Below are positions 42,702 to 51,891 of a stretch of DNA of 64,000 nucleotides, piece by piece (the stretch's first letter is position 1; each line of letters starts with the position of its first letter). The translations under genes were made by a program, and so were the position numbers. Origin of the DNA: JAJDAT01 sp964344185 (GTDB taxonomy: Bacteria > Nitrospinota > Nitrospinia > Nitrospinales > JAJDAT01); the NCBI GenBank assembly GCA_964344185.1, contig CAYFMN010000017.1, positions 1-64,000 on the forward strand, in the 5' to 3' direction. The notes under the pieces were generated by a model. The model saw only the letters and a program-made list of their open reading frames with translations. It was not told the origin of the DNA and made no database searches.

Positions 42702-43649
42702 ATGGAAGTTAAATCTAAAAATAAAAAAGGAAAACCCAAAAAGAAAGGGCCGAAAAAGTTTTATAGTTATTTTACGAGAACCATTCTTGATAAGAAACTG
42801 GCAAAAGTAAAAAAAGGTTCGTCCATATGGAAAATATTTCATGAGCCTGAAAATTTGACAATATACAAAAATCCAAAGTCTAAAGAAGAACAGAAATGGT
42901 TTTTAGAAAAATTGATGAATAATATGTTTCATTATGGGAGAGGCGAAGGAAATTGGACTTGGAAAAAAATAATAAATAGGGATAGCAGTAAATATGTAGA
43001 TTTTTGGAAGAAAAAGAGGAACTGGAATGTGGAAAAAAACACCTGGGATAATTGCGATGGATTTAATATAAGTCTGAAATGTTTGGCGGAAGAATATTTT
43101 GGTTTTAAAGGCATTATTAAAGCGATGATCGGTTATCCATTTATTACTGTCCCAACGTTAGGGATTGATAAAAAATGGGTAGGCAACGTAAGGACTTTTG
43201 ATTTTCATCAAAACAATTTACAAATGTTCAGGTTTCAAGGCCACATCTTTCTCAAGTTTCACGGCGAATATTTTGATGTCGCAACAAATACAAGATTCAA
43301 TCAAGATAGTGAATATATAAAAACGGGACAAAAGTCTGATATCAAATGGTGTGATTTAATAAAAAAAGAAAACCTAAAGCTAAAATTAACTGGTTGGAAA
43401 AAATCACAGTATCAAAAAATTGAAAATGAAAATTCTGTAAAGGTAGCGACTTTTAAAATAAATCGTTTTAAACCCAAATTAGTTCTTCAAATTAATGAAA
43501 ATCAATATTGCGGTTGGGCTTTGTATCTTATTATCGAAGATCCAAAAAATGATAAAAACAAAAATAAAGTAGAAGAAACGATGTCCAAATTGCGTCAGTT
43601 GGGTAAAACGATCTCAACAAATGATATTGATAAGGCGTTTAATCCCTGA
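42702..43649 (+). CDS. hypothetical protein with possible Cys-His-Asp catalytic triad
   Basis: 315 residues. Lysine-rich N-terminus (first 40 residues), then DNCDGFNISLKCLAEEYFG around Cys118 and FQGHIFLKFHGEYFDVATN around His181 and Asp192. The spacing and the pattern Cys ... His-x(10)-Asp resemble papain/transglutaminase-like enzymes; this is inference from motif shape only. It is AT-rich with many Lys/Asn/Ile codons, unlike its neighbours, suggesting transfer. No signal peptide. It lies beside a decayed STAND immune gene and not far from the tail cluster, so a toxin or effector role is possible but unproven. Confidence 0.5.
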   Translation: MEVKSKNKKGKPKKKGPKKFYSYFTRTILDKKLAKVKKGSSIWKIFHEPENLTIYKNPKSKEEQKWFLEKLMNNMFHYGRGEGNWTWKKIINRDSSKYVDFWKKKRNWNVEKNTWDNCDGFNISLKCLAEEYFGFKGIIKAMIGYPFITVPTLGIDKKWVGNVRTFDFHQNNLQMFRFQGHIFLKFHGEYFDVATNTRFNQDSEYIKTGQKSDIKWCDLIKKENLKLKLTGWKKSQYQKIENENSVKVATFKINRFKPKLVLQINENQYCGWALYLIIEDPKNDKNKNKVEETMSKLRQLGKTISTNDIDKAFNP

Positions 43650-43703
43650 CGAATTTATTATTCCCTAAAAGGTTTTCGAACAATAACCGCATTCCAAACG
43701 TTT

Positions 43704-44396
43704 TTACTCCACAGGGTTTCTGCTATGGAACTGCGCAAAGGAACTCAAAACCTTAAAGTGCGATGTTTCGCGGCGGGCAAGTATAGCGGCTTTCCGCTTT
43801 TTAAAGCGGTCGTCTATATATCGAATTGGCAATAAGCGGCGTTCGGGATACAACTTCTTAAGAGCTAGAGTTAACGTTTCTTCGTTTTCTATCAAATCCT
43901 CGTAGTCAACGGTTTCTCCCGGCACCGACTCCAAGGCTTTCCAGGCCAGAGCCAGAGCGCGGATAAACGAATCGGCGGTTTGATCGAAATTGGGAAACAC
44001 GTTACTCGGATACAACCAGCCTTGTTTCAACATGGCGTCGGCGACCTCGGCAATGTTGCGTCGGATTTTTAATACTTTGAAATTCCGGTTTTTTAACCAG
44101 TCCGCTATTAAAAACGGTTGGATAACGTCTTTGTACGCAAAGTCCTCTTTGGAAACGCTTTGCGTTAAAAAATCCAATAGGGAATAAAATCTTTTGGGGT
44201 CCCGCTCTTCCAAAAGGAATTTTATTCCCATATCTTTTTGCGGCGTTCGGAGAAACGCGAAACGGTCTACGTTTAAAATTTCTCCGGCGGTGGTCCAGTT
44301 TGGCGTTTTAAATTTCAGCGCGATGGCAGAAACGTTATAAACTAACGTCGAGAGCGACCGGGGCAGGGATAGCACAAACAAAGAAGCGTTTTTCAT
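43704..44396 (-). CDS. sulfotransferase-like protein
   Basis: 230 residues. LFVLSLPRSLSTLVYN at the N-terminus is the P-loop-like 5'-phosphosulfate loop of PAPS-dependent sulfotransferases (xxSxPRSGTTxL type). KVLKIRRNIAEVADAML resembles the 3'-phosphate-binding segment. Length is near that of small bacterial sulfotransferases. It lies 22 bp downstream of the TPR-glycosyltransferase stop codon in the same direction, so both may act on the same glycan or protein. Cytoplasmic. Confidence 0.72.
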   Translation of the reverse strand: MKNASLFVLSLPRSLSTLVYNVSAIALKFKTPNWTTAGEILNVDRFAFLRTPQKDMGIKFLLEERDPKRFYSLLDFLTQSVSKEDFAYKDVIQPFLIADWLKNRNFKVLKIRRNIAEVADAMLKQGWLYPSNVFPNFDQTADSFIRALALAWKALESVPGETVDYEDLIENEETLTLALKKLYPERRLLPIRYIDDRFKKRKAAILARRETSHFKVLSSFAQFHSRNPVE

Positions 44397-44418
44397 TTAG
44401 ATCTGTTTTTATGCAGGG

Positions 44419-46005
44419 TTAATAAGAAGCGTTTAGTTGTTTTGTAAGCGCGTCAGCCATTTCGTTAAATACCTGGCTCCAGTCTCCGGCGCGTTCCTGG
44501 CGAAAAAGTTGTACGGTTGGATACCAGGGAGTGTCCGTTCGATTCAAAAGCCAGCGCCAATCCACTCGAAGTGGCAACGCGATCCAAGTGGGTCTCCCCA
44601 GGCCGCCCGCCAAATGGCAAATTGAAGTGTCTATCGTTATGATTAAATCCATATTGACCATTATCGCGGCGGTGTCCATAAAGGGGCCGTGGGCCTGATC
44701 CAGTTCTTCTCCGAAATCCGTAATCGAGTGGGTTTTGTTGAACTCTTCGATTTCCAGTTTTCCTCTGCCTTTTTGCAGGCTGTAAAGTTTCACGTTTGGA
44801 ATTTCGGCAATCGGAGCAAAATCTTTTAAACGGCATGAGCGATGCAGTCCGGCCTTTACTTTTGGGTTGCCGCGCCAGTTAACGCCTATTTTGAATCCGT
44901 TATCTTTTCTCAGCTTTTTGGACCAGTAAAAAACCAGACCCAGGTCCGTTTTCAGATAAGACGTATCTGATGGAAGCGTATCGTAAGAGTATTTAAGAAC
45001 GAACGGCAGTTCGAATATAGAAACCTGCAACTCGTAATCGTCGCGATGTTCGCTCAAGCCGCGTATTTCGTCGTATCCTTCGCAGTTCTTTATTAAAGGC
45101 AATAAAGAATCTTGAATTTCCAAAATGACGTAAGCTCCCAAACTTTTTACCTGAGGCAGAAAGCGGACCATCTGCAAGGTGTCTCCCAATCCGTCTCCGG
45201 CGTGAACCAATAACCTTTTTCCGGGAATCGTTTCGCCTTGCCAAAACCGATCCACGTATTTCGTGAGATTGTTGCGGCGTCTCAGGTTAAACGTTGGCCA
45301 GGCTCCCGCCAAATCTCCCGCATAGAGGTACACGCTCGAAAGGTTCATGATGGCGCTGTGGCATTTGGAATCCAGTTTGATCGCCGTTTCGAAAGCGGCC
45401 TTGGCTTCGTCCATCTTTTGTTGTTGTAGAAGGGTGAGTCCGTAATTATTATGCATGTCCGCCCAGTCCGGAGCCAGCTCCAGCGCCTGCCGGTGGCACT
45501 CCAGAGCTTTTTCAAAATATTGTCCGTGCGTAAAAGCGACGCCCAAATCGCTGTGTGCGCAAGCCATAGCGGGGTCCAGTTCAATCGCTTTTTCCAATTC
45601 GGCGATGGCGTACCGCCAATGGCCGCGTTTATTAAGCTCTGCGCCATACCAAAAACGAGCTTCAGCGTTATTGGGGGCCAGCCGTAAAGCTTCGCGATAA
45701 ATCGTAATCGCCGCCACGCCGTCGTTCAACGCGCTGTAACATTTGCCAAGTCGAACATGCGCGTCGACATGATCGATATTCAAACGCAAAGTCCGCTGGA
45801 AGCAGAGGAGGGCGGTCTCTATCTGGTCGGTTTCCTGGTTGGCAATGCCCAGTCCGTAATGGATCTCCCAGTTTATTCCGTCATACTGAAGGGCCGAGTT
45901 AAAGGCGTCTATAGCTCCCTGCCAATCCCTGTCTTTAAGGCGCGCCATACCCTCGTCGCATAGAGAATTTGCGTCGAAATCCTGCGCTTTTTGAACGCTA
46001 ACCAT
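44419..46005 (-). CDS. TPR protein with glycosyltransferase (GT9/SPINDLY-like) domain
   Basis: 528 residues from the ATG at 46005. Six to seven TPR units (about 10-250), for example NAEARFWYGAELNKRGHWRYAIAELEKAIELDP, precede a GT-B-like domain (about 265-520) with LLVHAGDGLGDTLQMVRFLP and LIITIDTSICHLAGGLGRPTWIALPLRVDWRW. The last is the nucleotide-sugar pocket typical of TPR-glycosyltransferases that modify proteins or polysaccharides. The downstream neighbour is the sulfotransferase-like gene. Substrate unknown. Confidence 0.87.
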   Translation of the reverse strand: MVSVQKAQDFDANSLCDEGMARLKDRDWQGAIDAFNSALQYDGINWEIHYGLGIANQETDQIETALLCFQRTLRLNIDHVDAHVRLGKCYSALNDGVAAITIYREALRLAPNNAEARFWYGAELNKRGHWRYAIAELEKAIELDPAMACAHSDLGVAFTHGQYFEKALECHRQALELAPDWADMHNNYGLTLLQQQKMDEAKAAFETAIKLDSKCHSAIMNLSSVYLYAGDLAGAWPTFNLRRRNNLTKYVDRFWQGETIPGKRLLVHAGDGLGDTLQMVRFLPQVKSLGAYVILEIQDSLLPLIKNCEGYDEIRGLSEHRDDYELQVSIFELPFVLKYSYDTLPSDTSYLKTDLGLVFYWSKKLRKDNGFKIGVNWRGNPKVKAGLHRSCRLKDFAPIAEIPNVKLYSLQKGRGKLEIEEFNKTHSITDFGEELDQAHGPFMDTAAIMVNMDLIITIDTSICHLAGGLGRPTWIALPLRVDWRWLLNRTDTPWYPTVQLFRQERAGDWSQVFNEMADALTKQLNASY

Positions 46006-46137
46006 TTTCAAATAGTCTGATTAATATTTTTCTGCTATTATACATTCTAATTCATCATGTCAAAATAATTTTTGCTCAAGAAAAATTTAGTTGGAGTCTA
46101 ACGATCCCTCGCCCTCAAACCAGGAGGAATTTCCAAC

Positions 46138-47694
46138 ATGGCCGCTTTACCTTTAGGAAACAATATAACCAATGTAATCGTATTGATGCTTGAGAACCGG
46201 TCTTTCGACAACGTTCTTGGCGGTATGGGATCGGTTTACGACCCAAGTCAAAACTTCAATGGCTTGACCGGTTCGGAATTCAATGTAGGTCCAACCGGCC
46301 CCGGCACAAGCGGCAGTTTGGAAACGATGCACGTTTGGTCTGGACAATCCGACCAAAGCCTGCTCATTATGCCTTTTCCAGACCCGGGAGAGTTATTCTC
46401 GGATATGAACGCTCAAATATTTAACGATTCCGCAGGTTCCGGTTCGCCTTTGATGACCGGCTTTGCTTCCAATTACAGTACCCAGAAGGCGCAGAAGATA
46501 TCCGACGTTTCCTATTTGCCGTATGCCAGGAATATTATGCAGTACTATAACCAGACCTATATGCCCGTTTCGCAAGGGTTGGCGGCTGGGTATGCGGTCA
46601 GCGATACCTGGTTTGCGTCCGGCCCGGTGCAGACGTTTCCAAACCGTTTGTTTGTGGTGTGCGGAACTCCTGGCGTTAACGATTCGGGACAATCTTACGT
46701 TAATGACGTGGATTATGCGGGCGCTCTGTTTAGTCCGCTTACCCTGCCGACAATTTTCGATGCTATCGACAATAATCCGCCCAGCAATCCTAACGCCAAT
46801 GGTTTGCCAGACTGGAAACTTTATTATCACGATTATCCGATTGCATGGGGATTGTTACAGAATCTCCAGAATGCTCCAGGCGGTTCGGGCCAACCGGGAT
46901 ATGGAACGAACAACATTAATAATAAAATTGCCAATTATGACAATACGGATTTTGGTAGTGGGACAACCGGCCCGACATTTGTGGACGATTTAAATAACAA
47001 CAGTCTTCCAACCTTCTCTTTTATAGAGCCTCGCTACAGCACAATAACCGGACAAAATCCAAATTGTAATCATCCTGGAAGCGCAAATTTATTACCCTTC
47101 GGTAAAGGCGTTCCAATCAATATCTATTACGGCGAACAATTATTGCTGGATATATACACGCGACTTTATAACTCCAATATTTTCGACAGTACTTTGCTGA
47201 TCGTTACTTACGACGAGCATGGCGGGTTATTCGACCACGTAGGACCGACACCGGCGATTTCCCCGTTTACCACCGCCCCGTCCAACTTCACGTATAATCG
47301 CTATGGAGTGCGGGTTCCGGCAATTTTTATTAATCCCTATATTGCCAGCAAATCTATTTGCAGGCCTCAAACTTCGGGAACCGTATTCGACCATACAAGT
47401 ATAATCAGCACACTGTGGTCGCAATTTAATTTAGGGAATTTTAGCGGCCAGTCCTATTTGACTCCGCGCGATCAAAACGCGCAGACTTTGCAGGGATTGA
47501 TCAACCTGACTAGCGCGCGAACCACGAGCGGAGGCGATCCGTTGGTTGATCCGAATTCGCTGCCGCTTCCGCCAAAACCGGAAGCGCGGGAAATTCATCC
47601 AAATTCGAGCCGCGTTCCTGCGTTTAAAGTACTTGAGGATCATTTATTAAAAAACGTCGAGCCGTACAAATCGATTGACTTGAACGAATCATAA
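46138..47694 (+). CDS. phosphoesterase family protein (phospholipase C / acid phosphatase type)
   Basis: 518 residues. Contains VLMLENRSFDNVLG near the N-terminus and LIVTYDEHGGLFDHVGPT (around residue 360), the metal and nucleophile motifs of the PF04185 family, and a run of Gly/Asn-rich loops. A strong AGGAGGA ribosome binding site precedes the ATG. Family members are usually exported by Tat or Sec, but no signal peptide is visible here, so a cytoplasmic or leaderless enzyme is suggested. A rho-independent terminator follows. Confidence 0.9.
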   Translation: MAALPLGNNITNVIVLMLENRSFDNVLGGMGSVYDPSQNFNGLTGSEFNVGPTGPGTSGSLETMHVWSGQSDQSLLIMPFPDPGELFSDMNAQIFNDSAGSGSPLMTGFASNYSTQKAQKISDVSYLPYARNIMQYYNQTYMPVSQGLAAGYAVSDTWFASGPVQTFPNRLFVVCGTPGVNDSGQSYVNDVDYAGALFSPLTLPTIFDAIDNNPPSNPNANGLPDWKLYYHDYPIAWGLLQNLQNAPGGSGQPGYGTNNINNKIANYDNTDFGSGTTGPTFVDDLNNNSLPTFSFIEPRYSTITGQNPNCNHPGSANLLPFGKGVPINIYYGEQLLLDIYTRLYNSNIFDSTLLIVTYDEHGGLFDHVGPTPAISPFTTAPSNFTYNRYGVRVPAIFINPYIASKSICRPQTSGTVFDHTSIISTLWSQFNLGNFSGQSYLTPRDQNAQTLQGLINLTSARTTSGGDPLVDPNSLPLPPKPEAREIHPNSSRVPAFKVLEDHLLKNVEPYKSIDLNES

Positions 47695-47710
47695 AGAGGC
47701 ATATAATAAA

Positions 47711-47738
47711 AAGCCCATCGTTTTGTCGCGATGGGCTT
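47711..47738 (+). terminator. rho-independent terminator
   Basis: AAGCCCATCG and CGATGGGCTT form a perfect 10-bp stem around an 8-base loop, 17 bp after the phosphoesterase stop. The following T run is short (TTCTTG), while an A run precedes the stem, so it could also work from the opposite side. Confidence 0.8.
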
Positions 47739-47852
47739 CTTGCCTAGATTAACTATTCGGAAGTATGCCAAACGTCGTTGGTAACTGTGCCGTCATTTCC
47801 TCCAAAAATTCAAATTTTAATATTTTTTACTAAGTTAAGAGGATAATTAACT

Positions 47853-48620
47853 ATGCCTTGGACTGTTTTACCTCCAAATACTTTAAGTAACATGACAGAC
47901 GATGCTTTGGACGATATGCTTCATGGGGATGCGCCAATACCCAGGTTTTTTTTGACAGGAGACGGTCACGGAAACCCGCCATTTCAGTGGGTAAATGCTT
48001 GCCCTGCCATGACCTTGTATTTTCAAAATTTAATGTTTAATAACAGGTTATGCGCCCATGTGGAACAGCATCAAGAAGACGTAACGATAAATTCTGTGCC
48101 AAACCAGCTACAACTTCTCTATGGTCAAAATCGTATTTTTGGATGGGAATTAGATATCTATCGCGATTTGCAACCTCTCATGGAAATGTGTTTGGCTATT
48201 GCAGCCGCGCCGAATCTAAATCCAGGGATTATCGCTAATGACGTGGTTGAGCTTCATAGGGAAATTGTCAGAGTAGACGCTTTACTTTGGCAGATAGGAA
48301 ACCCAGCGGGTCTTAGGAATTTGGTTGGGCAGTCTTTTCAATTTAGAGGTTATTTTCAAGGGGTTGCCTCAAATGGTAATCCTCGCAATTTGGCGACAGA
48401 AGGACAATATGCGGCATTTGTGATGAATTATTTCAACATCGCAATGGGTCTGCGCACTACGGTAAATAATTATATTGGTCAAAATATTCAAAATGTAATA
48501 AATGCACATCCTAATGACACTCACATCATTACCTGCGGAGACGCACATATTTTTCATAATCCCCTCCAAAATTATATTAATCTGCCGCATGGGGCTAATG
48601 GAGTGGTGGATTCTTTATAA
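47853..48620 (+). CDS. hypothetical protein with His/Asp-rich motifs
   Basis: 255 residues. Begins PWTVLPPNTLSNMTDDALDDMLHGDAPIPRFFLTGDGHGNPP and has near the C-terminus THIITCGDAHIFHNPLQNYI. The pair GDGH / CGDAH resembles metal-binding or hydrolase motifs in ChaN/TraB-like proteins, but the fold is not certain. Predominantly helical in between. No signal peptide. AGAGGA lies upstream of the ATG. It stands between the phosphoesterase and the TauE permease, each with its own spacing, so no operon is implied. Confidence 0.5.
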   Translation: MPWTVLPPNTLSNMTDDALDDMLHGDAPIPRFFLTGDGHGNPPFQWVNACPAMTLYFQNLMFNNRLCAHVEQHQEDVTINSVPNQLQLLYGQNRIFGWELDIYRDLQPLMEMCLAIAAAPNLNPGIIANDVVELHREIVRVDALLWQIGNPAGLRNLVGQSFQFRGYFQGVASNGNPRNLATEGQYAAFVMNYFNIAMGLRTTVNNYIGQNIQNVINAHPNDTHIITCGDAHIFHNPLQNYINLPHGANGVVDSL

Positions 48621-48746
48621 TAACTTGCCTTTACTCATTTTCTTCTTTACCAGAAAAAACTATATCGACTATCCTGTTTCCAAAACTTATTAACCTGAGT
48701 GACCTCTTCAATAATTTCTTGAATCGATAAGTCTCAAAATATTTCC

Positions 48747-49472
48747 ATGCCATTTTCACTTTATGAATTTTTCGCTTCCGTGGCCACGGTGTCGCTCGGT
48801 TCCGTGTTACAAGCCGCAACGGGATTAGGAGCGGGAATTATAATCGTCCCATTATTAGCTTTAATAAATATAGAGCTGATTCCAGGGCCTGTGTTGTTTG
48901 CAAGTCTAACGCTTTCCTTTACGATGGCTTGGAAGGGAAGGGCGGATATAAAATACGAAGGATTATCTCTGCTGTTATTTGCTTTGGTCGTTGGAATGGC
49001 GTTAGGGGCCTACACGTTATCCTGGTTACCCGTAAAACAACTCGGCATTGTTTTTGGTTCTCTTATTTTATTTGCGGTAGGGATCAGTTTTGCAGGATTG
49101 CATTTAAAACAAACCAATGGTTATCGTATAGGAGCTGGATTCGTTTCCGGTTATATGGGCGCAACAGTTTCTATAGGCGCTCCCGTGCTGGCTCTGCTTT
49201 ACCAGCGCGAAAAAGGACCAAGCTTACGGGCTACGCTCGGGTTCCTTTATTTCGTGTCAACCGTGGTCATGGTGACTTTTTTACATTTGGTCGGTTACTT
49301 TAACGAGAGACACTTTCAGTTAGGACTCTGGTTGATCCCAGGTTTCGTATTGGGATACTTTATAGCGGGACGATTAGCGGCCTGGTTTGATGGCGAACGC
49401 TCGCGTATGGCGGTGTTAATAATATCCACCATCAGCGCAGTTCTGCTAATAGTTAAAAGCGTTTTTTTGTGA
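48747..49472 (+). CDS. TauE/SafE family membrane permease
   Basis: 241 residues, eight or so transmembrane segments in two symmetric halves, with the family pattern LQAATGLGAGIIIVPLLALI in the first half and SGYMGATVSIGAPVLALLY in the second. These permeases export sulfite, sulfoacetate or related anions; the substrate is not determined by sequence. No neighbouring sulfur genes are seen apart from the sulfotransferase-like protein 4 kb away. Confidence 0.87.
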   Translation: MPFSLYEFFASVATVSLGSVLQAATGLGAGIIIVPLLALINIELIPGPVLFASLTLSFTMAWKGRADIKYEGLSLLLFALVVGMALGAYTLSWLPVKQLGIVFGSLILFAVGISFAGLHLKQTNGYRIGAGFVSGYMGATVSIGAPVLALLYQREKGPSLRATLGFLYFVSTVVMVTFLHLVGYFNERHFQLGLWLIPGFVLGYFIAGRLAAWFDGERSRMAVLIISTISAVLLIVKSVFL

Positions 49473-49554
49473 AGATGTTAGTTGAAAATAAAATGGAGAT
49501 TGAATAAGTTTATAAACAGAGTGTTAAGTAAAAGATGATTTAATTGAATGCAAT

Positions 49555-49612
49555 ACCTATGATTTGTCATTCAGACGACCAACGGGAGGAAGAATCTCAT
49601 TTGGAACCATGA
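49555..49612. repeat. GTCATTC-type hairpin repeat
   Basis: GTCATTCAGACGACC...GGGAGGAAGAATCTCATTTGG at about 49566-49602, then an ACCATGAC end that pairs weakly with its start. The rest of the 49473-49748 gap holds no gene. Confidence 0.6.
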
Positions 49613-49748
49613 CAAACCAAGGAAATTCAATTTTTTTTAAACTGCGATCTTTAAAGGCGGCAGAAGGTTAAACGCTCTTTTTAAAATTGCTAAGCTAGAT
49701 TTTTAGTTTAATTCCTTCATGATCTTATATAAAAAGAAAAATTTTAAA

Positions 49749-50090
49749 ATGAAATATCGATTTACTTATATCATCGTTTTAATTTGTTTGATAATAGCTT
49801 GTTCGGATGGCGCAAAGGCGAGCAAAGAAATTCCCGATGAATTCAAAGAAGGACAAAAGTATTTTCAAAAAGTTTGCGCTAACTGCCACGGTCCCGAGGG
49901 TATTGGCCAAGCCGGAGCGCCTAAATTGATCCAGGAAAAATATGACCTGAAAAATTTTTCTAACGAAAAACTAACGTCCACAATTTTGATGGGATCAAAG
50001 TCGGGAAAAATGCCTCCCCAAAAACTAAGAGTGACCGAAGAGCAGAGTAAAGAGATAATCAAATACATTAGATATCTGCAAAATAAATAA
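49749..50090 (+). CDS. lipoprotein c-type cytochrome
   Basis: 113 residues from ATG 49749; another ATG at 49719 would put the signal peptide out of position. The N-terminus (MKYRFTYIIVLICLIIACSDG) is a lipoprotein signal with lipobox Cys18. A single haem motif CANCH (Cys43, Cys46, His47) and the axial Met in SGKMPPQ near residue 90 make it a small class I cytochrome c, anchored in the membrane and facing the periplasm. Probable electron carrier; the partner is not in the window. Confidence 0.92.
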   Translation: MKYRFTYIIVLICLIIACSDGAKASKEIPDEFKEGQKYFQKVCANCHGPEGIGQAGAPKLIQEKYDLKNFSNEKLTSTILMGSKSGKMPPQKLRVTEEQSKEIIKYIRYLQNK

Positions 50091-50145
50091 AACTTGCAAA
50101 CTTCTAATGTCGATAAACAAATCAGTTTTTTTTAGGAAGATAGGT

Positions 50146-50700
50146 TTAAAACTCAATCCCCTTTTGAGCGGGAATACCCTGTTCCTTATAGGGATGCTTG
50201 ATGCAGCGCATCTCGGTGACCAGATCGGCGATGTCGATCAACGCCTGTGGAGCGTTTCTGCCCGTGCAAACCACATGAACCATTTCGGGTTTGTTTTTAA
50301 ACGTTTCGATGATTTCTTCTTCAGGAAGGAAGTTGTAGCTTAGAGCGTAGTTGATTTCGTCAAAAACCACCATATCATAGTCGCCGCTCAATAATTTTTC
50401 TTTTCCCGTTTTCCAGGTTTTTAAGGCTGTTGCGCGGTCCTGCTCCGGATTTTGAGTGTCCCAGGTGAAACCATCGCCCATCGGCACGATGTCAAGGTTT
50501 GGAACCGATTGATCGGCAATCTTTTTTTCGCCCGTCTTCCATTTTCCTTTAATAAACTGCAACACGAAGATTTTCATTTTATTCCCGGCAGCGCGGTAAG
50601 CCATACCCATAGCGGCGGTGGTTTTTCCCTTGCCGTCTCCAGTATTCACGACAATCAACCCCTTGCGCTTTTTTTTATCCAACGGTACATCAGTAACCAT
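50146..50700 (-). CDS. cobO: cob(I)yrinic acid a,c-diamide adenosyltransferase
   Basis: 184 residues. P-loop GDGKGKTT (residues 20-27) within IVVNTGDGKGKTTAAMGMAYRAAG, then FIKG and DMVVFDEINYAL motifs typical of BtuR/CobO/CobA-type ATP:corrinoid adenosyltransferases. Attaches the adenosyl group in cobalamin synthesis or salvage. The name btuR is equally apt if the organism only salvages corrinoids. It lies 11 bp downstream of a NiCoT-like transporter in the same direction, forming a cobalt/B12 operon. No cobalamin riboswitch was recognised upstream. Confidence 0.92.
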   Translation of the reverse strand: MVTDVPLDKKKRKGLIVVNTGDGKGKTTAAMGMAYRAAGNKMKIFVLQFIKGKWKTGEKKIADQSVPNLDIVPMGDGFTWDTQNPEQDRATALKTWKTGKEKLLSGDYDMVVFDEINYALSYNFLPEEEIIETFKNKPEMVHVVCTGRNAPQALIDIADLVTEMRCIKHPYKEQGIPAQKGIEF

Positions 50701-50711
50701 AATTAAACTTT

Positions 50712-51314
50712 TTACACACCTGCCAGTTTAATGCCGACAGCCAAAGTGAGGAGAGCGGTGAACCGTCTAATAGGCGATAAATGGACGCTCAAAGTTTTGA
50801 GCCAGACGAGCTTATATATAAGGAACGAATAAGACGCCATAGCGAGGACCATCCCTGCGCTGAAAAATAAAACATAACCCATGACCGAAACAAAGGAACC
50901 TGCCAGAGCGACTGGAATCATAATCAAGATAGCGGCGGTGCCGGCGGCTCCATGCAAAACGCCAATTCCGAACAGCGTTTTTCCCGATGGAGAGCGATCA
51001 GCATGTTGTTCATTATTTCTTTTAAACTCGTTGAATAAAATCCAGGAACTGAGAGCGATCATAGCCAGTCCGACAATACGTTCGCCCCAGGAGAATTGAA
51101 ACAAATCAACCCCGGATTTCATAACGTACATAAGAGTGGCTAATAGGAATAACGTGAAGCTATGACCCAGCGCCCATTTGTAAGCGAGGTTCATAAGTTC
51201 GCGAAACGGTTTTTTGTTGAAGATCACAGAGGAAACCGTGCAAACATGATCCGCGTCCATCGCGTGGATGCATCCCAAACAAAACGCTCCCCAATAAAAG
51301 AATAGATGTTCCAT
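50712..51314 (-). CDS. nickel/cobalt transporter-like membrane protein
   Basis: 200 residues with six hydrophobic segments. Contains HAMDADHV in TM1, the H-x(4)-DH metal-selectivity motif of NiCoT/RcnA/UreH-type transporters, and a second GVLHGAAGTAAILI segment in TM4, as in UreH/HupE-like proteins. Next to cobO, cobalt import for corrinoid synthesis is the most economical reading. Shorter than classical NiCoT proteins (about 300), so it belongs to the smaller HupE/UreJ or UreH group. Confidence 0.82.
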   Translation of the reverse strand: MEHLFFYWGAFCLGCIHAMDADHVCTVSSVIFNKKPFRELMNLAYKWALGHSFTLFLLATLMYVMKSGVDLFQFSWGERIVGLAMIALSSWILFNEFKRNNEQHADRSPSGKTLFGIGVLHGAAGTAAILIMIPVALAGSFVSVMGYVLFFSAGMVLAMASYSFLIYKLVWLKTLSVHLSPIRRFTALLTLAVGIKLAGV

Positions 51315-51651
51315 GTTTTATAAGGAATTAATTTTTAATTTATCTCGTTTAACTATTTAGTTTGTTCGTTCTAAGTTAATCTTCCCGTCATCCTTGAGCC
51401 CCCTTCGGTAAACTCAGGACAAGCTTCGGGCGAAGAATCTAGGTAATTATTACCTTTTATCTTCTTTGCGTCCTCTGCGTCTTTGCGGTATACGCTTTTT
51501 CAACCGCACGATTAAATTTCGCCCTAACGGAACCGGAAAACAAAACGTCCCACCATTTTAGAAAGAACTCCAAAATAAGCAAGGACAAAACTTTTTCTTA
51601 ATATTAGATTAAAAGTTGGACAGTTCCTGAGTTAAAAAATTTTGATTAAAG
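51315..51651. repeat. repeat-bearing intergenic region
   Basis: GTCATCCTTGAGCC...GGCGAAGAATCTAGG at about 51385-51441 and a CTTTGCGTCCTCTGCGTC-type repeat at 51466-51490. Upstream of the cobalt operon on the minus strand. No B12 riboswitch core was seen. Confidence 0.65.
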
Positions 51652-51750
51652 GGAACCTATAAAAATTGAGATTTGCAAAGAGACTAGCCCTAATTATCAA
51701 GGGCTAGTCGATAGCAAGCTAGTAAAAACGTGAATTATTAGAGGGCCTCT
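51652..51750 (+). repeat. structured intergenic repeat, copy C
   Basis: Inner stem GACTAGCCCT / AGGGCTAGTC is a perfect 10-bp hairpin. AACCTATAA and TTAGAGG form the outer arms. AGATTTGC and CGATAGC are conserved. A GCTAGT follows that could pair with either arm of the inner stem. It lies about 140 bp upstream of the 51892 operon. Confidence 0.72.
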
Positions 51751-51891
51751 AAGGGTATTGAATGGGTATTATTGCGCAAAAGTTAAGGAAAGTTTATTTA
51801 AATTAGTTGAAATTTCCTCCTAATGGACTTAAAATCTTTAATATTCAATAATTTAGTGCAGTTTTTATCTGAAGAAATAGGATTTCAGTAA
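51751..51891. other. probable promoter region of the 51.9-kb operon
   Basis: AT-rich, no clear -35/-10 pair. Position and orientation suggest it controls the following genes. Confidence 0.25.

Noticed and set aside
45345..45687. Alternative frames within the TPR-glycosyltransferase
   Set aside because: TPR periodicity and the GT motifs support only the main minus-strand frame.
51315..51891. Cobalamin riboswitch before the cobalt/adenosyltransferase operon
   Set aside because: No B12-box-like core was found in the upstream sequence on the minus strand; only repeats are present.
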